Below, piece after piece: positions 25,410 to 36,059 of a stretch of 64,000 bases of DNA (its first letter is position 1; every line of letters begins with the position of its first letter). The stretch covers positions 61,876,705-61,940,704 of the forward strand of contig CAXKWD010000007.1 in assembly GCA_964059195.1 (NCBI GenBank), in the 5' to 3' direction. The notes beneath the pieces are model-generated. The model was not told the DNA's origin. It searched no databases and saw only the letters and a list, made by a program, of their open reading frames with translations. The stretch is from Ectobius pallidus. Its lineage: Eukaryota > Arthropoda > Insecta > Blattodea > Ectobiidae. The position numbers and the translations under genes are program-made.

Positions 25410-25692
25410 GTTGAAGTGAAATAATTAACCTTGCAGTAGACAAAATAGAAGTGATTGTGCAGTCAACTGCAACACTGGAGGCGGTCGGGGGCCGTTGTCT
25501 TCCTCCCGCGTGGTGGTGACCATGAGCACGTGGAGAGTCAGCCAGCTGTCTGCCGCTCGCTGGAGCCGCGAGGTCAACGTAGCCGAACCGAACCGAATCT
25601 GACACGAAGTCCGCACGAACGCGTCACACATGAAAATCAAGTACGAGTCGCACTCTGCTAAACATTCAGAAACCATTGCAAATATATCTCAG

Positions 25693-25710
25693 ATCCGGCC
25701 CGGAGGACCA
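25693..25710 (-). promoter_or_regulatory. Primer binding site candidate of BEL element 1
   Basis: On the minus strand TGGTCCTCCGGGCCGGAT starts three bases after the 5' LTR. It begins with TGG as needed to pair with a tRNA CCA end. I could not identify the tRNA. Confidence 0.55.
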
Positions 25711-25713
25711 AAA

Positions 25714-26376
25714 TGTAGGAATCCGGTCCGTGAGGAGCAAAATGAAGGGAACTCAGGTACAATGAAGGTATTTTCGGAGGACCAGGCAATTATGCCAATT
25801 AATAACTAATCGAAGGGAGACAATGGACTGTAGGTAGCTGGTACAGAGATTTCAACCTGAGTAATTTGCAACGGTATATTATCAAGAAACCTGAATTCTG
25901 AATTATTTGATACAACACTTTTACACAATAAAATATAAGAATAATACAGTTACTGTTCTTGTAGAAAACTATTCTCCCGCCCGTTGGCGAATGTAACGCT
26001 AGACAAAGCCTGTTCACTTCACGTGGCTTCTAGGTTAAGAGACAATGGAAATACTTGTAAATGACACTAAAATACAATATTATTTCCTAAATTTCACACG
26101 TAAAGCTGCCTTCACTACAGGAGCATGATATACGCGGAGTTGAAGATGAGTATTAGTAATATAGAGCGAAAACTGGCCTAAATCAGACGCAGCTGCAACG
26201 CATGCCTATACACTGTCACGTCTAGATCTCAACTAACTTGCGCTGCAATAGCGTGCCTAACGCTGCAAGCACACACCTGCAGGCTATGAGTAATACGCGG
26301 CAAATAATTGGCGGTTCGCGCCAACTAACACAGAGGCTAATTTAAAACACTAAAACTATAGACTCTTGATCTAACA
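25714..26376 (-). repeat. LTR (5' LTR) of BEL element 1
   Basis: 663 bp and near-identical to 19881-20543. In element orientation this is the 5' LTR. GTCTC follows at 26377-26381 as the second copy of the target duplication. Confidence 0.97.
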
Positions 26377-28733
26377 GTCTCCGACAAACAGAAATCGGTA
26401 ATTATTTCCTATCGGAATATACTTTGAGCTGGCCCATTAAGGATGTGAAATACGATTATATGTATATATATTAAGCAGAGAAATTGCTATACTTACTATG
26501 AAGGGCCATGCACCACCATCCACCGAATCCAGAAGGAAATAAACAAGTCATTATGCAAAATTAGTTAGTATTTTTTCTGAAAAGTTCTTCGCCATTTTGT
26601 CCCGAGAAAAAGTAAAGTTATTGAGAAATTAGCTTTTATTTCCGCATCGGAAATTATTTCGCTATCGGCATATACTTCTGGCTGGCCCAGTAAGGATTTC
26701 AAATACGATTATATGCGTATATATTAAGCAGACAAAGCGCTGTACAAACTAAGAATGGCCATGCACCACCGTCCACCGAATGTAGAAAGAAATATATAGG
26801 TCATTATGCAAAATAAGTTAATATTTTTTCTAAAAAATCCTTCGCTATTTCGCCTCGGAGAGACTGAAATGTTATTGTTAAATTATGTATTATTTCCTAA
26901 TCTGAAATTATTTCGCTATCGGAATATACTTTGGACTGGCCCAGTAAGGATTTCAATCACAATTAAATGCGTATAAATGTTAAACAGACAAATAGCTCTA
27001 CTTACTAAGAACGGCAATGCACCACCATTCACCGAATCCAGAACGAAATATGCAAAATAATTTCATATTTAAAAAAAAAATCCTTCCCTATTTCGTCTCC
27101 GAGAAACAGAAATGTTATTGGTAAATTATCTATTATTTCCGCATCGGAAATTATTTTGCTATCGGGATATACTTTGGGCTGGCCCAGTAAGGATTTGAAA
27201 TACGATTCATGTGTGTACATTAGCAGACAAAAAGCTCTGCTTACTGAGAAAGGCCATGTACCACCATCCATGAATGAAGAAGGAGATAAGCAAGTCCTTA
27301 TGCAAAATATGTTAATATTTTTTAAATATATCTTTCGCAATTTCGTATCCGACAAAAAGTTATGTTATTGTGAAATTATTTTTTTAATTCCGTATCGGAA
27401 ATTATTTCGCAATCGGCATATACTTTCGGCTGGCCCACTAAGGATTTTAAATACGATTATATGCGTACAGCCTATATTAAGCTGAAAAATAGCTGTACTC
27501 ACTAAGATCGGCCATGCACCACCATCCACCTAATCCAGAAGGAAATAAACAGGTTATTATGCAAAATAAGTTAATATTTTTTTATAACATCCTTCGCTAT
27601 TTGGTCTCCGAGAAACAAAAATATTATTGTTAAATTTTGTTTATTTTCGCATCGGAAATTATTTCGCTATCGGAATATACATTCGGCAGACCCAGTAAGG
27701 ATTTCAGATACGATTATATGAGTGTATATTAAGCTGACAAATAGCTCTACTCACTAACATCGGCTATGCAACACCATCCATCGAATCCAGAAGGAAATAA
27801 ACAGGTAATTATGCAAAATAAGTTAATATTTTTTTCTAAAAAATTCTTCCTCATCTTGTCTCCGAGAAAAAAAAAGTTATTGTGAAATAATCTTTTATTT
27901 CCGACGTCGTAATTATTTCGCAATTACGAAATTACTTTCGTCTGACCCAGTAAGGATTTCAAATACGATTATATGCGTAAATAATAAGCAGACAAATTGC
28001 TCTACTCACTAAGATCGGCCATGCACCACCATCCACCGAATCCAGAAGGAAATATAGTGGTTATTATGCAAAATAAGTTAATATTTTTTCTAAAAAATCC
28101 TTCGCTATTTCGTCTCCGAGAAACAGAAATGTTATTGTTAAATTATCTATTATTTCCGCATCGGCAATTATCTCGCTATCGGAATATACTTATGACGTCC
28201 CAGTAAGGATTTCAAATACGAATATGTATGTGTATATATTAAGCAGACAAATACCTCTACTTAATAAGAATGGCCATACACCACCAACAACTTAATTCAG
28301 AAAGAAATAAACAGGTCATTATGCAAAATAAGTTAATATTATTTCTAAAAAGTCCTTCGCTAATTCTTCTCCGGGAGAAAGAAGTGTCATTGTTAAATTT
28401 TCTATTATTTCCGCATCGGAAATTATTTCGCTACCGGAATATTCTTTGTGCTGGCCCAGTAAGAATATCAATTACAATTATATGTGTATATATTAAGCAG
28501 ACAAATATCTCTACTTACTAAGAACGGCCATGCAATACCAACCACCGAATCCAGAAAGAAATATAAAGGTCATTATGCAATATAAGTTAATATTTTTTCT
28601 AAAAAATCCTTCGCTATTTCGTCACCGAGAAACAGAAGTGTTATTGTGAAAATAAATATTATTTCCGCCTCGGAAATTATTTCGCTATCGGAATATACAT
28701 TTGGGCTGGCCCAGTAAGGATTTCAAATACGAT
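26377..28733. repeat. Satellite array, block 4
   Basis: About nine monomers of the ~254-bp family, starting in register with the block before BEL element 1. The block stops inside a monomer at CAAATACGATT (28733), where unrelated sequence begins without a target duplication. No gene. Confidence 0.94.
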
Positions 28734-28744
28734 TGATAAAATGT

Positions 28745-28975
28745 GCCAAGGAACTTAGCCTTTTCATCAATGTAGAAATAATTTTAAAATATCCTGCTAA
28801 CCTAACCTGAGCTAACCTAACCTAACCTAACCTTACCTAACCTAGCCTAATCTAGCCTAACCTAACATAACTTAGGGTTTTCATTAATGTATAGATAATT
28901 TTAAAATATCATCCTGCTGACCTAACCTAAGCTAACCTAACCTAACCTATCCTAACCTAACTCAAGCTGTGATAT
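28745..28975. repeat. Degenerate (CCTAA)n / TTAGG telomere-like repeat, two units
   Basis: Two tandem units of about 120 bp. Each contains TTTTCATYAATGTA, TAATTTTAAAATATC and then a run of CCTAA pentamers with single-base variants (for example about 28795-28865 and 28920-28965). CCTAA on this strand is TTAGG on the other, the usual insect telomere repeat. The run is imperfect and internal, so it is an interstitial or dispersed relic rather than a telomere. Confidence 0.75.
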
Positions 28976-29312
28976 AGTATGTCTCACACTATAAGTTGAG
29001 TTATGAATAATGGGTGATGGATACAATAAAAATAAAAGATACAAACAAATGTACATGTTTTTTATTTTCCATACGTACATGTCTTAATCAGATAGAATAT
29101 TCTTAGTGATGACTTATGAAATTTTAGAGTCTTCAAACCTGAGCCATCTGTTTTATATAGTTTCTCGTTATAATATGTATCACATCATTCCAAATCCTTA
29201 AGCATACATGACTATAATGGTGATGTTGTTGTTCTCGTTCTGGTTCTTGTGGTTAATACATAAGACCAGTTCTTTAAGATTTATACCGAGAAGTGGACCA
29301 AAAACGAGAATT

Positions 29313-29531
29313 ATACAGAGAAATAAACCGAGAACGAGACGAGAACGAAACGAGACGGGAACGAAGCGAGACGAGAACAAAACGAGACGAGAACGAGACG
29401 AGACGAGAACTAGACGATAACGAAATATACAGAGAAATAGACCGAGAACGATACGATACGAGACGAGAACGAGACGACAAGAAAACTAGACGAGAACGAG
29501 ACGAGACGAGAACTAGACGAAAACGAAACGA
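29313..29531. repeat. GAGACGAGAAC minisatellite
   Basis: A purine-rich tandem run built from an ~11-bp unit GAGACGAGAAC and shorter GAGAC variants. It is open in several frames on both strands, which makes the Arg/Glu-rich plus-strand and Ser/Arg-rich minus-strand frames compositional artefacts. Confidence 0.85.
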
Positions 29532-29609
29532 GACTTAATAAATAGTTGCTGCATGTCAAATAGAGTTAGTTGCATTTCATCCTTGAAGCTGTGAGGGTGA
29601 GGTTACGAA

Positions 29610-30622
29610 ATGAGTGACGGGATCATTTCTGATCAAAGTACTGATGGTGAATGCTACCGATCGAGACTGTCAAACAGTAAATATGATGATTTTTTCGAGT
29701 TACTCGATGGAAGTGAGCAACCATATGGTATGTGTAAACTTTGTGATAGGTTAAAGCATAAGAAAGTTGAAATAAAAATGAAAGATCATAATACTTCAGG
29801 TCTTAGGAGGCATCTGATGATGGTACATAAACTCATCCCACGAGTGCAAAATAAACGTATATCATCAGATGATGTGGAGCATGTTAAATCTATGCGGAAT
29901 AAATATTTAGCGCTAAAAAAATCTAATCTTCAATCCAAACAAGAAATTGGTGAAATTAGAAACCCGATAACTCTCCCCCTGGAAGAGTTCGTGAACATCG
30001 GTAAAGAAGAATCTGAAGAGTCGGAAATGGAATACGAATCTGTTCACTCCTCTGATCAAACTCTGCAGAAGCAATATAAATACCTGTTAGAAAATGTCTA
30101 CGGTCAAGTCCTTATGTCCAGAAACTCGTTCAACAAAGACCGAAAAATAATAATGATGATATTTATGGTATGAAATGGGATCCTGATACGCAGGTAATCA
30201 GCATTGGTAAATTCCTCGTTACAATTAAAAATGATAACCTCTATATTGGTGATAAGAGATATATCGTTTGTTCTGGGTTACTTGAACTATTGACGAAAAG
30301 TAATCCTAATAAAAATTTATATGACAGCTATGATTTAACCATGTATAAGGAGATTTTGGAGAATACTAGCGCACACAAAGTAAATTATGACGAAAGCGAA
30401 AACATTCGAAGAGATAGTACTTACAAATATATACAAGTCATTAAGAAATTATTTCCTGAAGAGGATAAGGAAGAAGAAGAAGAACAAGAAGAGGAAGAAC
30501 AAGATGATGATGAAAAAGAAGAACAAGATTTAGACTCTTCCAACGAGGCTTGGACGTACCATAGAGCAGAAGTACATGCGAATCGAAAAAATCCCTTTAG
30601 GCAGGCCTACAGGCGGAGGTAG
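29610..30622 (+). pseudogene. BED zinc finger fused to a DUF8207-like protein, frameshifted
   Basis: The first frame (29610-30173) starts MSDGIISDQ and holds a BED-type finger: C42 and C45 (MCKLCDR), then H68 and H73 (SGLRRHLMMVH). After it comes a Lys-rich helix, MRNKYLALKKSNLQSKQE, and ITLPLEEFVNIG. The second frame (30170-30622) continues with MKWDPDTQVISIGKFLV, NLYIGDKRYIVCSGLLELLT, DLTMYKEILENTSAHKVNY and YKYIQVIKKLFP, then an acidic run of about 25 residues and a basic end FRQAYRRR. I recognise the second part as resembling DUF8207, an uncharacterised arthropod family often found in virus-like or mobile contexts. An indel in the A-run at about 30143-30150 separates the frames. The finger in the same frame is unusual. 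Function unknown. Confidence 0.65.
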
Positions 30623-31341
30623 ATTTCGAAGTGTTTTTGGTTTAATTTATTTTCGCTGCCTAGCACTCTTCTTCTTTAGCCTTGGCATGGTAAATCTGCA
30701 GTAATAAGAACTGAATTCGGTAAAGAGGAAGAGCCTACATTCATTTGTTTTGACAACAAGAATAGGATATAATATTCTGGGAGGCCGTGCGCAAGATCAG
30801 CAATGAATAAAATTAGCAAAGCCGCTAAACAAGACAAAATTATGATATTATAATAATTCTTTTAAGTGTTATTATTTTCAAACATTAAAATCTCGCGTAA
30901 TATGAGAGCTATCAAGAAATTATTTATTGATTTGTAGAGTACTCATCAAGAGCTTTTCAACGATACCCCACAAGACGTGGTTTCAAAAGTTTCGAATTTT
31001 CATCCCCCACCCCCACCTCCACCCCCACCCTCACTCGAACCCCCGAATCGTTGGTGTTACTGTGAACTCCATAGGGAGTACTCTAATTTATTCAAACAAA
31101 GTTTCCCTCTATACTTCATAGGGGCCGAGATATACATTTTTAAAAATTTCAACCCCTCTCCCCCGACCACCCCCTTGGGCCAATTTTGCCCATTAACGAA
31201 CTTGTCCGAACTATTGGGCCTAGAAATAACATAATACAATTTGGTTCAAATATCTTCAAAATTACGGCCGCTATCGTGTAAAGATATATATAAATATCAC
31301 AATTTTTTTTGAACGGGCGGTGGTTTCGTACTTAGGGGAGC
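30623..31341. other. No gene seen; C-rich tract inside
   Basis: AT-rich non-coding sequence with a strongly skewed CCCCCACCCCCACCTCCACC run at about 31006-31032. The frames across it are low-complexity. No RNA gene is recognised. Confidence 0.6.
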
Positions 31342-31620
31342 ATGAAACGTAAAGATATGAAAGAATTTTTCGAAAATCATAAAGTGGTATCCATTGCAAT
31401 AGGTAGATTTTTCTTCGAAATCTACCTAAAATTCAATATAAATACTGGCTTGATCCGAATGATCTCATTGACAGATTACGTATACTTGTATCCTCATCTG
31501 CGGCAGGGATTTATTCTCATCACAGCGAGATACATGAAATCATATATGGCGAATGAAGGCGATTACGTAAGAGTTTCATACAATGGCTCGATCGTAAATA
31601 ATAAGACTGGAGCGTATTGA
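31342..31620 (+). pseudogene. Coding remnant, possibly from the same virus-like/mobile unit
   Basis: A 92-codon frame spans the whole stretch but resembles nothing I know. In the frame that reads TGG at 31446, the stretch 31446-31556 encodes YWLDPNDLIDRLRILVSS followed by AAGIYSHHSEIHEII before a stop. I recall a DPNELVDRLRLL...AAGN type motif near the C-terminus of uncharacterised arthropod mobile-element proteins that accompany DUF8207-like genes. I therefore read this as a decayed fragment of such a gene. The assignment is from memory and weak. A perfect 11-bp hairpin (31400-31428) lies in it. Confidence 0.35.
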
Positions 31621-33180
31621 ATACTTTATAAACTGGAATGCAAGAGTCGTACTATCAAAAACCGTCCCACTCTCTACTTACGAGAAGCGATTTTATCATG
31701 TATACATCGGTGGATGGTAGAATTGTACATTTTGTTCTCCGACTGCATAAACACATTTACCTAGATGTAAAGTTGTAGCACATCGAATCCTACATCCATG
31801 TAGTTCTGTGGTAGAGGGATACTTATCCTACGACGATTTGAAGCCTGATCTTGAAAGTGTTTTAAAACCAATGTATGTTCTTCATTGCTGTAGAGATCTG
31901 ATATAAACATGTATGACCATTGTTTTCTGAAGCTTGATAAATTAAGAGACTGTGAAACCAAATGTCTTTTTCATAATGAACCTAATATGAAATGTGCATT
32001 GCGAAATGTTATTGTGCTTACGCTGTGGATGAAATCCCAGTAAGATTGTAATAAAGTGAATAAAATTCTAAAAAAACCTGCTATGTATTTTTTATTTCAC
32101 AGCTCCTCATCATAGGAAATAGGAATAGGAGAGGTTAGGGGAACTGGACTTTGTCAAACGTAAATCATTTTTGAGAAAATCCAGTTATGAAATAACTTAT
32201 AAAAGATTGTGCTTTTATCACTTTGGTTTTATTCATTCATTTAGGTCTTCCTCTTCTTTACCACCTAAAAATAAGGTTTCTTAGTTTATGATATAATGAG
32301 ACAAAGTAAGTAATTGCCTTTGTCAAAGAAGCCTCAATAGTAGAACTAAAGTAGAAAATGTAATATATAGAACGACCATAACCGAAAAAGTAAAATGAAG
32401 TATTGTGAAGACTAACGGATACAATGACTTTAAATTTAAAACAATATTACCAATAATTATTAGGTGCTCTGTAAATTATGATAAAGATCTCGTAAAAAAT
32501 TATATTTGTGTCAAATGCATTTAAAATATGGATCTAAGACTGGTATGATGAACATGTCGAGTTCAAAGACATTTTAAGCAATGATGAGAACTTAAGCATA
32601 TTATCTTTAACCGCTAAACTTGTGATGAATTATAGAAAAAATGTATGTTAGCTTGGTAATAATCACATATTGTGAGGATAATTAGGTAGGTTGTATGATA
32701 CAAAGAAAAAATTGATGGAAAATAGTGTAGGTTAAGTTAAACAATAGTGGAAGGCTAAGAAAACTAATTCAGACATGATGGTGCAAATTAGGTAAAAATC
32801 TATGACATTTTGCATACTAAGGAGAAGGTACCACATTATAAAAGAATAATGAATTAGTGCGAGAAATGCGTAACGAACAACATTTTGAAGCAAAATGGAA
32901 CAATGAGAAACTGTATGAATACAGAAATTTATCTCATGGTGAGAATATTGCAACATAACCACATCATGCAATACATGGAATGAAAGAATTTCTAAACTAT
33001 TTTGATTTTCTAGCAAATATAATAATATGTAAGGTTGAACAGCGTCCTGTAAAAAATAGATATGATATGATGTGTGATGGATGTATGGAGGTGCCTTTGG
33101 TTCTAGGATATACCCGACTTCATTTATTCGATGAATAAAAGAAATAGGTTTGAAATAATTTTCACTGATACCGGATTTTC
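31621..33180. other. No gene seen
   Basis: AT-rich sequence (about 1.5 kb). A 66-codon minus-strand frame (31761-31961) and a 94-codon one (32732-33016) show no recognisable motif or codon signal. AATAAA-type hexamers occur near 32050 but are not tied to a convincing frame. Confidence 0.5.
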
Positions 33181-33188
33181 CTTTATCT

Positions 33189-33194
33189 TTTTAT
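33189..33194 (-). terminator. Poly(A) signal candidate for the minus-strand gene
   Basis: AATAAA on the minus strand, about 135 bp beyond the inferred stop codon at 33330-33332. The distance is suitable for 3' end formation. Confidence 0.4.
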
Positions 33195-33329
33195 TGATAT
33201 ATATTTATGGTTAGGATCCCCGAACTATTTCACTCGTAATATTCCAATGAAAGAGATTGGATTGAAATAAAACATTATATTGGATTCTTTAAAACATATA
33301 CACACTCATTTACTACATATTTTACATAT

Positions 33330-34704
33330 TTAATTCCCAAAATTCTTTTTGGTGGAGTGCTTTGGATTTATACATCTAGACCCAAGATTGCACCAGATGC
33401 CATGGAAGAATGTTTCCCTTGTCTGAAACATATAAATCAGTACACTATAACAACAAGTTACGATATTAAATGATGGATGGGTATGTGATAATAATAATAA
33501 TATTTACGGCTATTTGAAGTGTGAAGAACATTTTGCATCTCCTGTCGCATTTCGCACTCCAAACGGTAAGGCATCCCTCCTTTGGCTCTCTGCAATGGCT
33601 AAAATGTCTGGCCCCATCGCAGACTTCTTTATGAAACATCTCGTTGTGTTGGTAGTCATCTCCAATCATATCCGTTAAGGTATTTCCACATGGGAGCACT
33701 AGGGACACATCTGTATGTCCCTGGTTGTGGCCGAAGATGGTTTCGTACCTTAAGGGAAAGTCGAGTGTTCTTAATGGTAACCCCTTGATGTCGTGGATGG
33801 TTAACTCCAGAGATTTGGGATCTGTTCCAGGTGAAGGAGGCTCCTCATCTCGCACGATAAAAAATTCTTCCCCCGTAGGAGCCTGAGCGATGACTTCAAC
33901 TGGGATCTCCTCCCACAATTGATCCATACAATCTAGGAAATGAAATAATATTATAACATCTTATAAATAATATAATATTAATATTTATACTAAATATCCG
34001 ACAATTACTATGTTTTCAAAACTCTTAGAATGTATACCTATAATAATTATTATGATTATAGTAATGATATTAATAATAACTACATCTCGTTGCATATGTA
34101 CATACTGCGTTTTACTATAGATACTTCTCATATGAAACAATATATTCATTCCTATCCATCACTCTACTTTTAGCATTCAGAGAAAACTATAGTGAGAGTG
34201 TTTGTAACATGTATATGTGTGTGTGTAATAACTTAAAATATTTTGCACAAGATGAAATCTTATAGAAGTACCCTTATAGTTGATATCTATAGATCTCTTA
34301 CTAAAGATCTGTTTCATGTACGAAAATATTCCTTACTCTAAAACCATACGGTGCAGCGTGATAACATTACATAATTCGATGAAGGTTACTTTTAAGAATA
34401 TAATTCGTTTGTTAATATTTTCAAATGTAATCATAGTCTGTGTAAACTTGAAATCTAGTGAAGTTCTATTCATATGACTGGGACCTAGGGTGTGACATGT
34501 TTCATCGTGAGAAGAAAAACAGTAGTGAGGAATAATACACATGTGATTTATAAAATTTCTAAGACATTGTTAACAGCTAAAATGAATTTTGAATAATAGC
34601 TGTGCAATATTAAACTAGACTAGTGTACTCTACATATTGAGGAGTAAAAAACATATAGGCTAGCACTATAAACAATGTAGAAAATATTTTATATACTTAC
34701 CCAT
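33330..34704 (-). CDS. Possible three-exon gene, unknown Cys-rich protein
   Basis: Inferred model: exon 1 codes ATGG (34704-34701) followed by a strong donor GTAAGT. Intron 1 is 33933-34700 and ends TTTCCTAG. Exon 2 is 33508-33932. Intron 2 is 33423-33507 (GTAAAT ... TTTCAG). Exon 3 is 33330-33422 and ends in TAA. All joins keep frame, giving about 173 residues. The exon 2 product starts MDCMDQLWEEIPVEVIAQAP and includes EEFFIVRDEEPPSPGTD, LELTIHDIKGLPLRTLDFPL and a Cys-rich end (EVCDGARHFSHC, EGCLTVWSAKCDRRC). Exon 3 adds two more Cys (IWCNLGSRC). Unspliced, exon 2 would instead end in a low-complexity Ile tail, which reads like intron. No signal peptide is apparent, and I recognise no family. 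Confidence 0.45.
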
Positions 34705-34812
34705 GATGCTGTTGAATTTTCTTGATCGCTGAAATATAATTTATCACACTCAATCTTCGCTAACAGCTCTTCTTCTGATGTTCAAATGAATGTATTGCAA
34801 CTTTCAACCTCG

Positions 34813-34825
34813 TATTTAAAAGCTA
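34813..34825 (-). promoter_or_regulatory. TATA-like element upstream of the minus-strand gene
   Basis: CTTTTAAATACG on the minus strand lies about 110 bp upstream of the proposed ATG at 34704. It would fit a start site near 34785. This is a sequence resemblance only. Confidence 0.35.
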
Positions 34826-34859
34826 GCGGCCAAACATTACACGAGAAGTAGGTTTGTAG

Positions 34860-35075
34860 TGATGACGTTATAAAATAGCCTCGCAATGGTAGGAATAAAA
34901 TCTACCAATGAGAAATAATGATGAGGTAATGACGTCTAGCCTCGCAAAGGTATAAATATATTTTACACCAATGTTATGACGTAATGAATTCTAGCCTCAC
35001 GACTGATCAAATATATTTTACACCAATGGAAATGCTGACGATACAAAGAGTTCTAGCCTCGCGACAATAAAGCAT
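34860..35075. promoter_or_regulatory. Four-unit array of TGACG / TAGCCTCGC / CCAATG modules
   Basis: Four successive units lie just upstream of the proposed minus-strand gene. Each has TGACG(T), then TAGCCTCGC or TAGCCTCAC. The second and third also share ATATATTTTACACCAATG, and the first has a diverged form ending CTACCAATG. TAGCCTCGC-type cores occur at about 34878, 34939, 34993 and 35054. TGACG resembles a CREB/ATF half site and CCAAT a CCAAT box. The regular repetition beside a TATA-like sequence suggests a promoter or enhancer array. Function is inferred. Confidence 0.5.
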
Positions 35076-35109
35076 AATTCAGCGTAATTAGATATTTCAC
35101 TTTTCCAGC

Positions 35110-36050
35110 TTGTGAACAATTCATTTCGTGAATTCTCACATTAAATTTGATGACAAATGAGAAATCTAATCTCGCAACGCGAAAATCTGATATTTATTTC
35201 TGATCAGCGCTTTTCTGAAACATTATATGCTTGCGGAAATAAAATATTCATTTTCTTGCAATAAATGCTGACAAAAGTGTCATGTTATACTCTATAAGCT
35301 AAATAATAATATAAGGTTGCTTCACAGATGAAACAATGGAATAAGACATATGTCATTACTGAAAAGTCCTGTACCCAGTCGGGAATCGAACTAAGACCCA
35401 TTCATCGTTGAAATATTACAATATAAGGTTTTAATATATAGCAATAAAATAACGTTGACTAATAATACTAATTTAATATGTAATACACAAGACATGGGCT
35501 ATGTTTAGGATTTAATATTTAAAGGGACTGATGTTTAAAGGGTGTTTTTTAACACGTACACACATGCAGGTCGAATTTTGATTATGTCAGCATCATACCA
35601 CGAGAGATAAGTCTCGCTGAATGGAGATGTGAGACGTGCGTTCAAGGCTACTACAGCATCATATGAGTGTTGCATAGTATTATAGATAACGAGAGCATAT
35701 GCAGCAATTCTCTCACGTACAGTGAAACAATGCTAACACAGTTCTGTATTGAGAAAACATTTGTATATAAATCGTAATACTGACTTTGCAAAACGCCTTT
35801 GAATAATGAAGTATGATATAATATTAACCCCTCTAAATACCGAGGATGAGGCTTACACCTTTGAAGATTAATAGTAAAATCTATTGTTATAACTTGTAAG
35901 CCAGAGGCTGAGTTAACCCCTGGGCTAGGATTATAATCTTACGAATAAAATATTGCTTTAAGACGATAGCTACCATATTTATAAAAAAAAGTTACGAAGG
36001 AATAAAATATCGTTATCTCGTAAAACATTCCACCTTCCCCTCTTATTCCA
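35110..36050. other. No gene seen; possible tRNA-derived relic near 35375
   Basis: AT-rich sequence. On the minus strand AGTTCGATTCCCGACTGGG (about 35374-35392) resembles the B box/T-arm of a tRNA or tRNA-derived SINE. No A box or fold was found, so at most a SINE fragment is indicated. The rest shows no coding signal. Confidence 0.4.
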
Positions 36051-36059
36051 CCGTTGAGG

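Larger units (their letters stand above)
19881..26376 (-). mobile_element. BEL/Pao LTR retrotransposon 1 (very young, defective gag)
   Basis: This is a complete LTR element of 6496 bp read on the minus strand. Two 663-bp LTRs (19881-20543, 25714-26376) begin TGTAGGAATCC and end TCTAACA. I noticed only one difference between them (G at about 20093 against A at about 25926), so the insertion is recent. The 5-bp target duplication is GTCTC (19876-19880, 26377-26381). A primer-binding-site candidate and a purine-rich tract sit at the expected places. One gag-pol frame (20623-25409) has BEL/Pao order: protease, RT, RNase H, integrase. Gag lacks its zinc knuckles and carries a frameshift and a stop. 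Confidence 0.95.

Noticed and set aside
29208..29538. Arg/Glu-rich and Ser/Arg-rich frames resembling SR-type proteins
   Set aside because: The GAGACGAGAAC minisatellite is open in several frames on both strands; this is composition, not coding.
31761..31961. 66-codon minus-strand frame as a possible exon
   Set aside because: No convincing splice sites, motif or start context were found near it.
33466..33927. Reading exon 2 straight through as a 153-codon single-exon gene
   Set aside because: The last residues are a low-complexity Ile run from an ATT/ATA repeat, and in-frame splice signals lead to a better-looking exon 3. The spliced model is preferred but unproven.
33466..33932. Possible distant phospholipid-scramblase resemblance of the minus-strand gene
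   Set aside because: Only a loose similarity of layout (an I-x-D-x-x-G-x-x-L-x-x-L type stretch). The family's Cys-rich palm and calcium-binding motifs are not seen.
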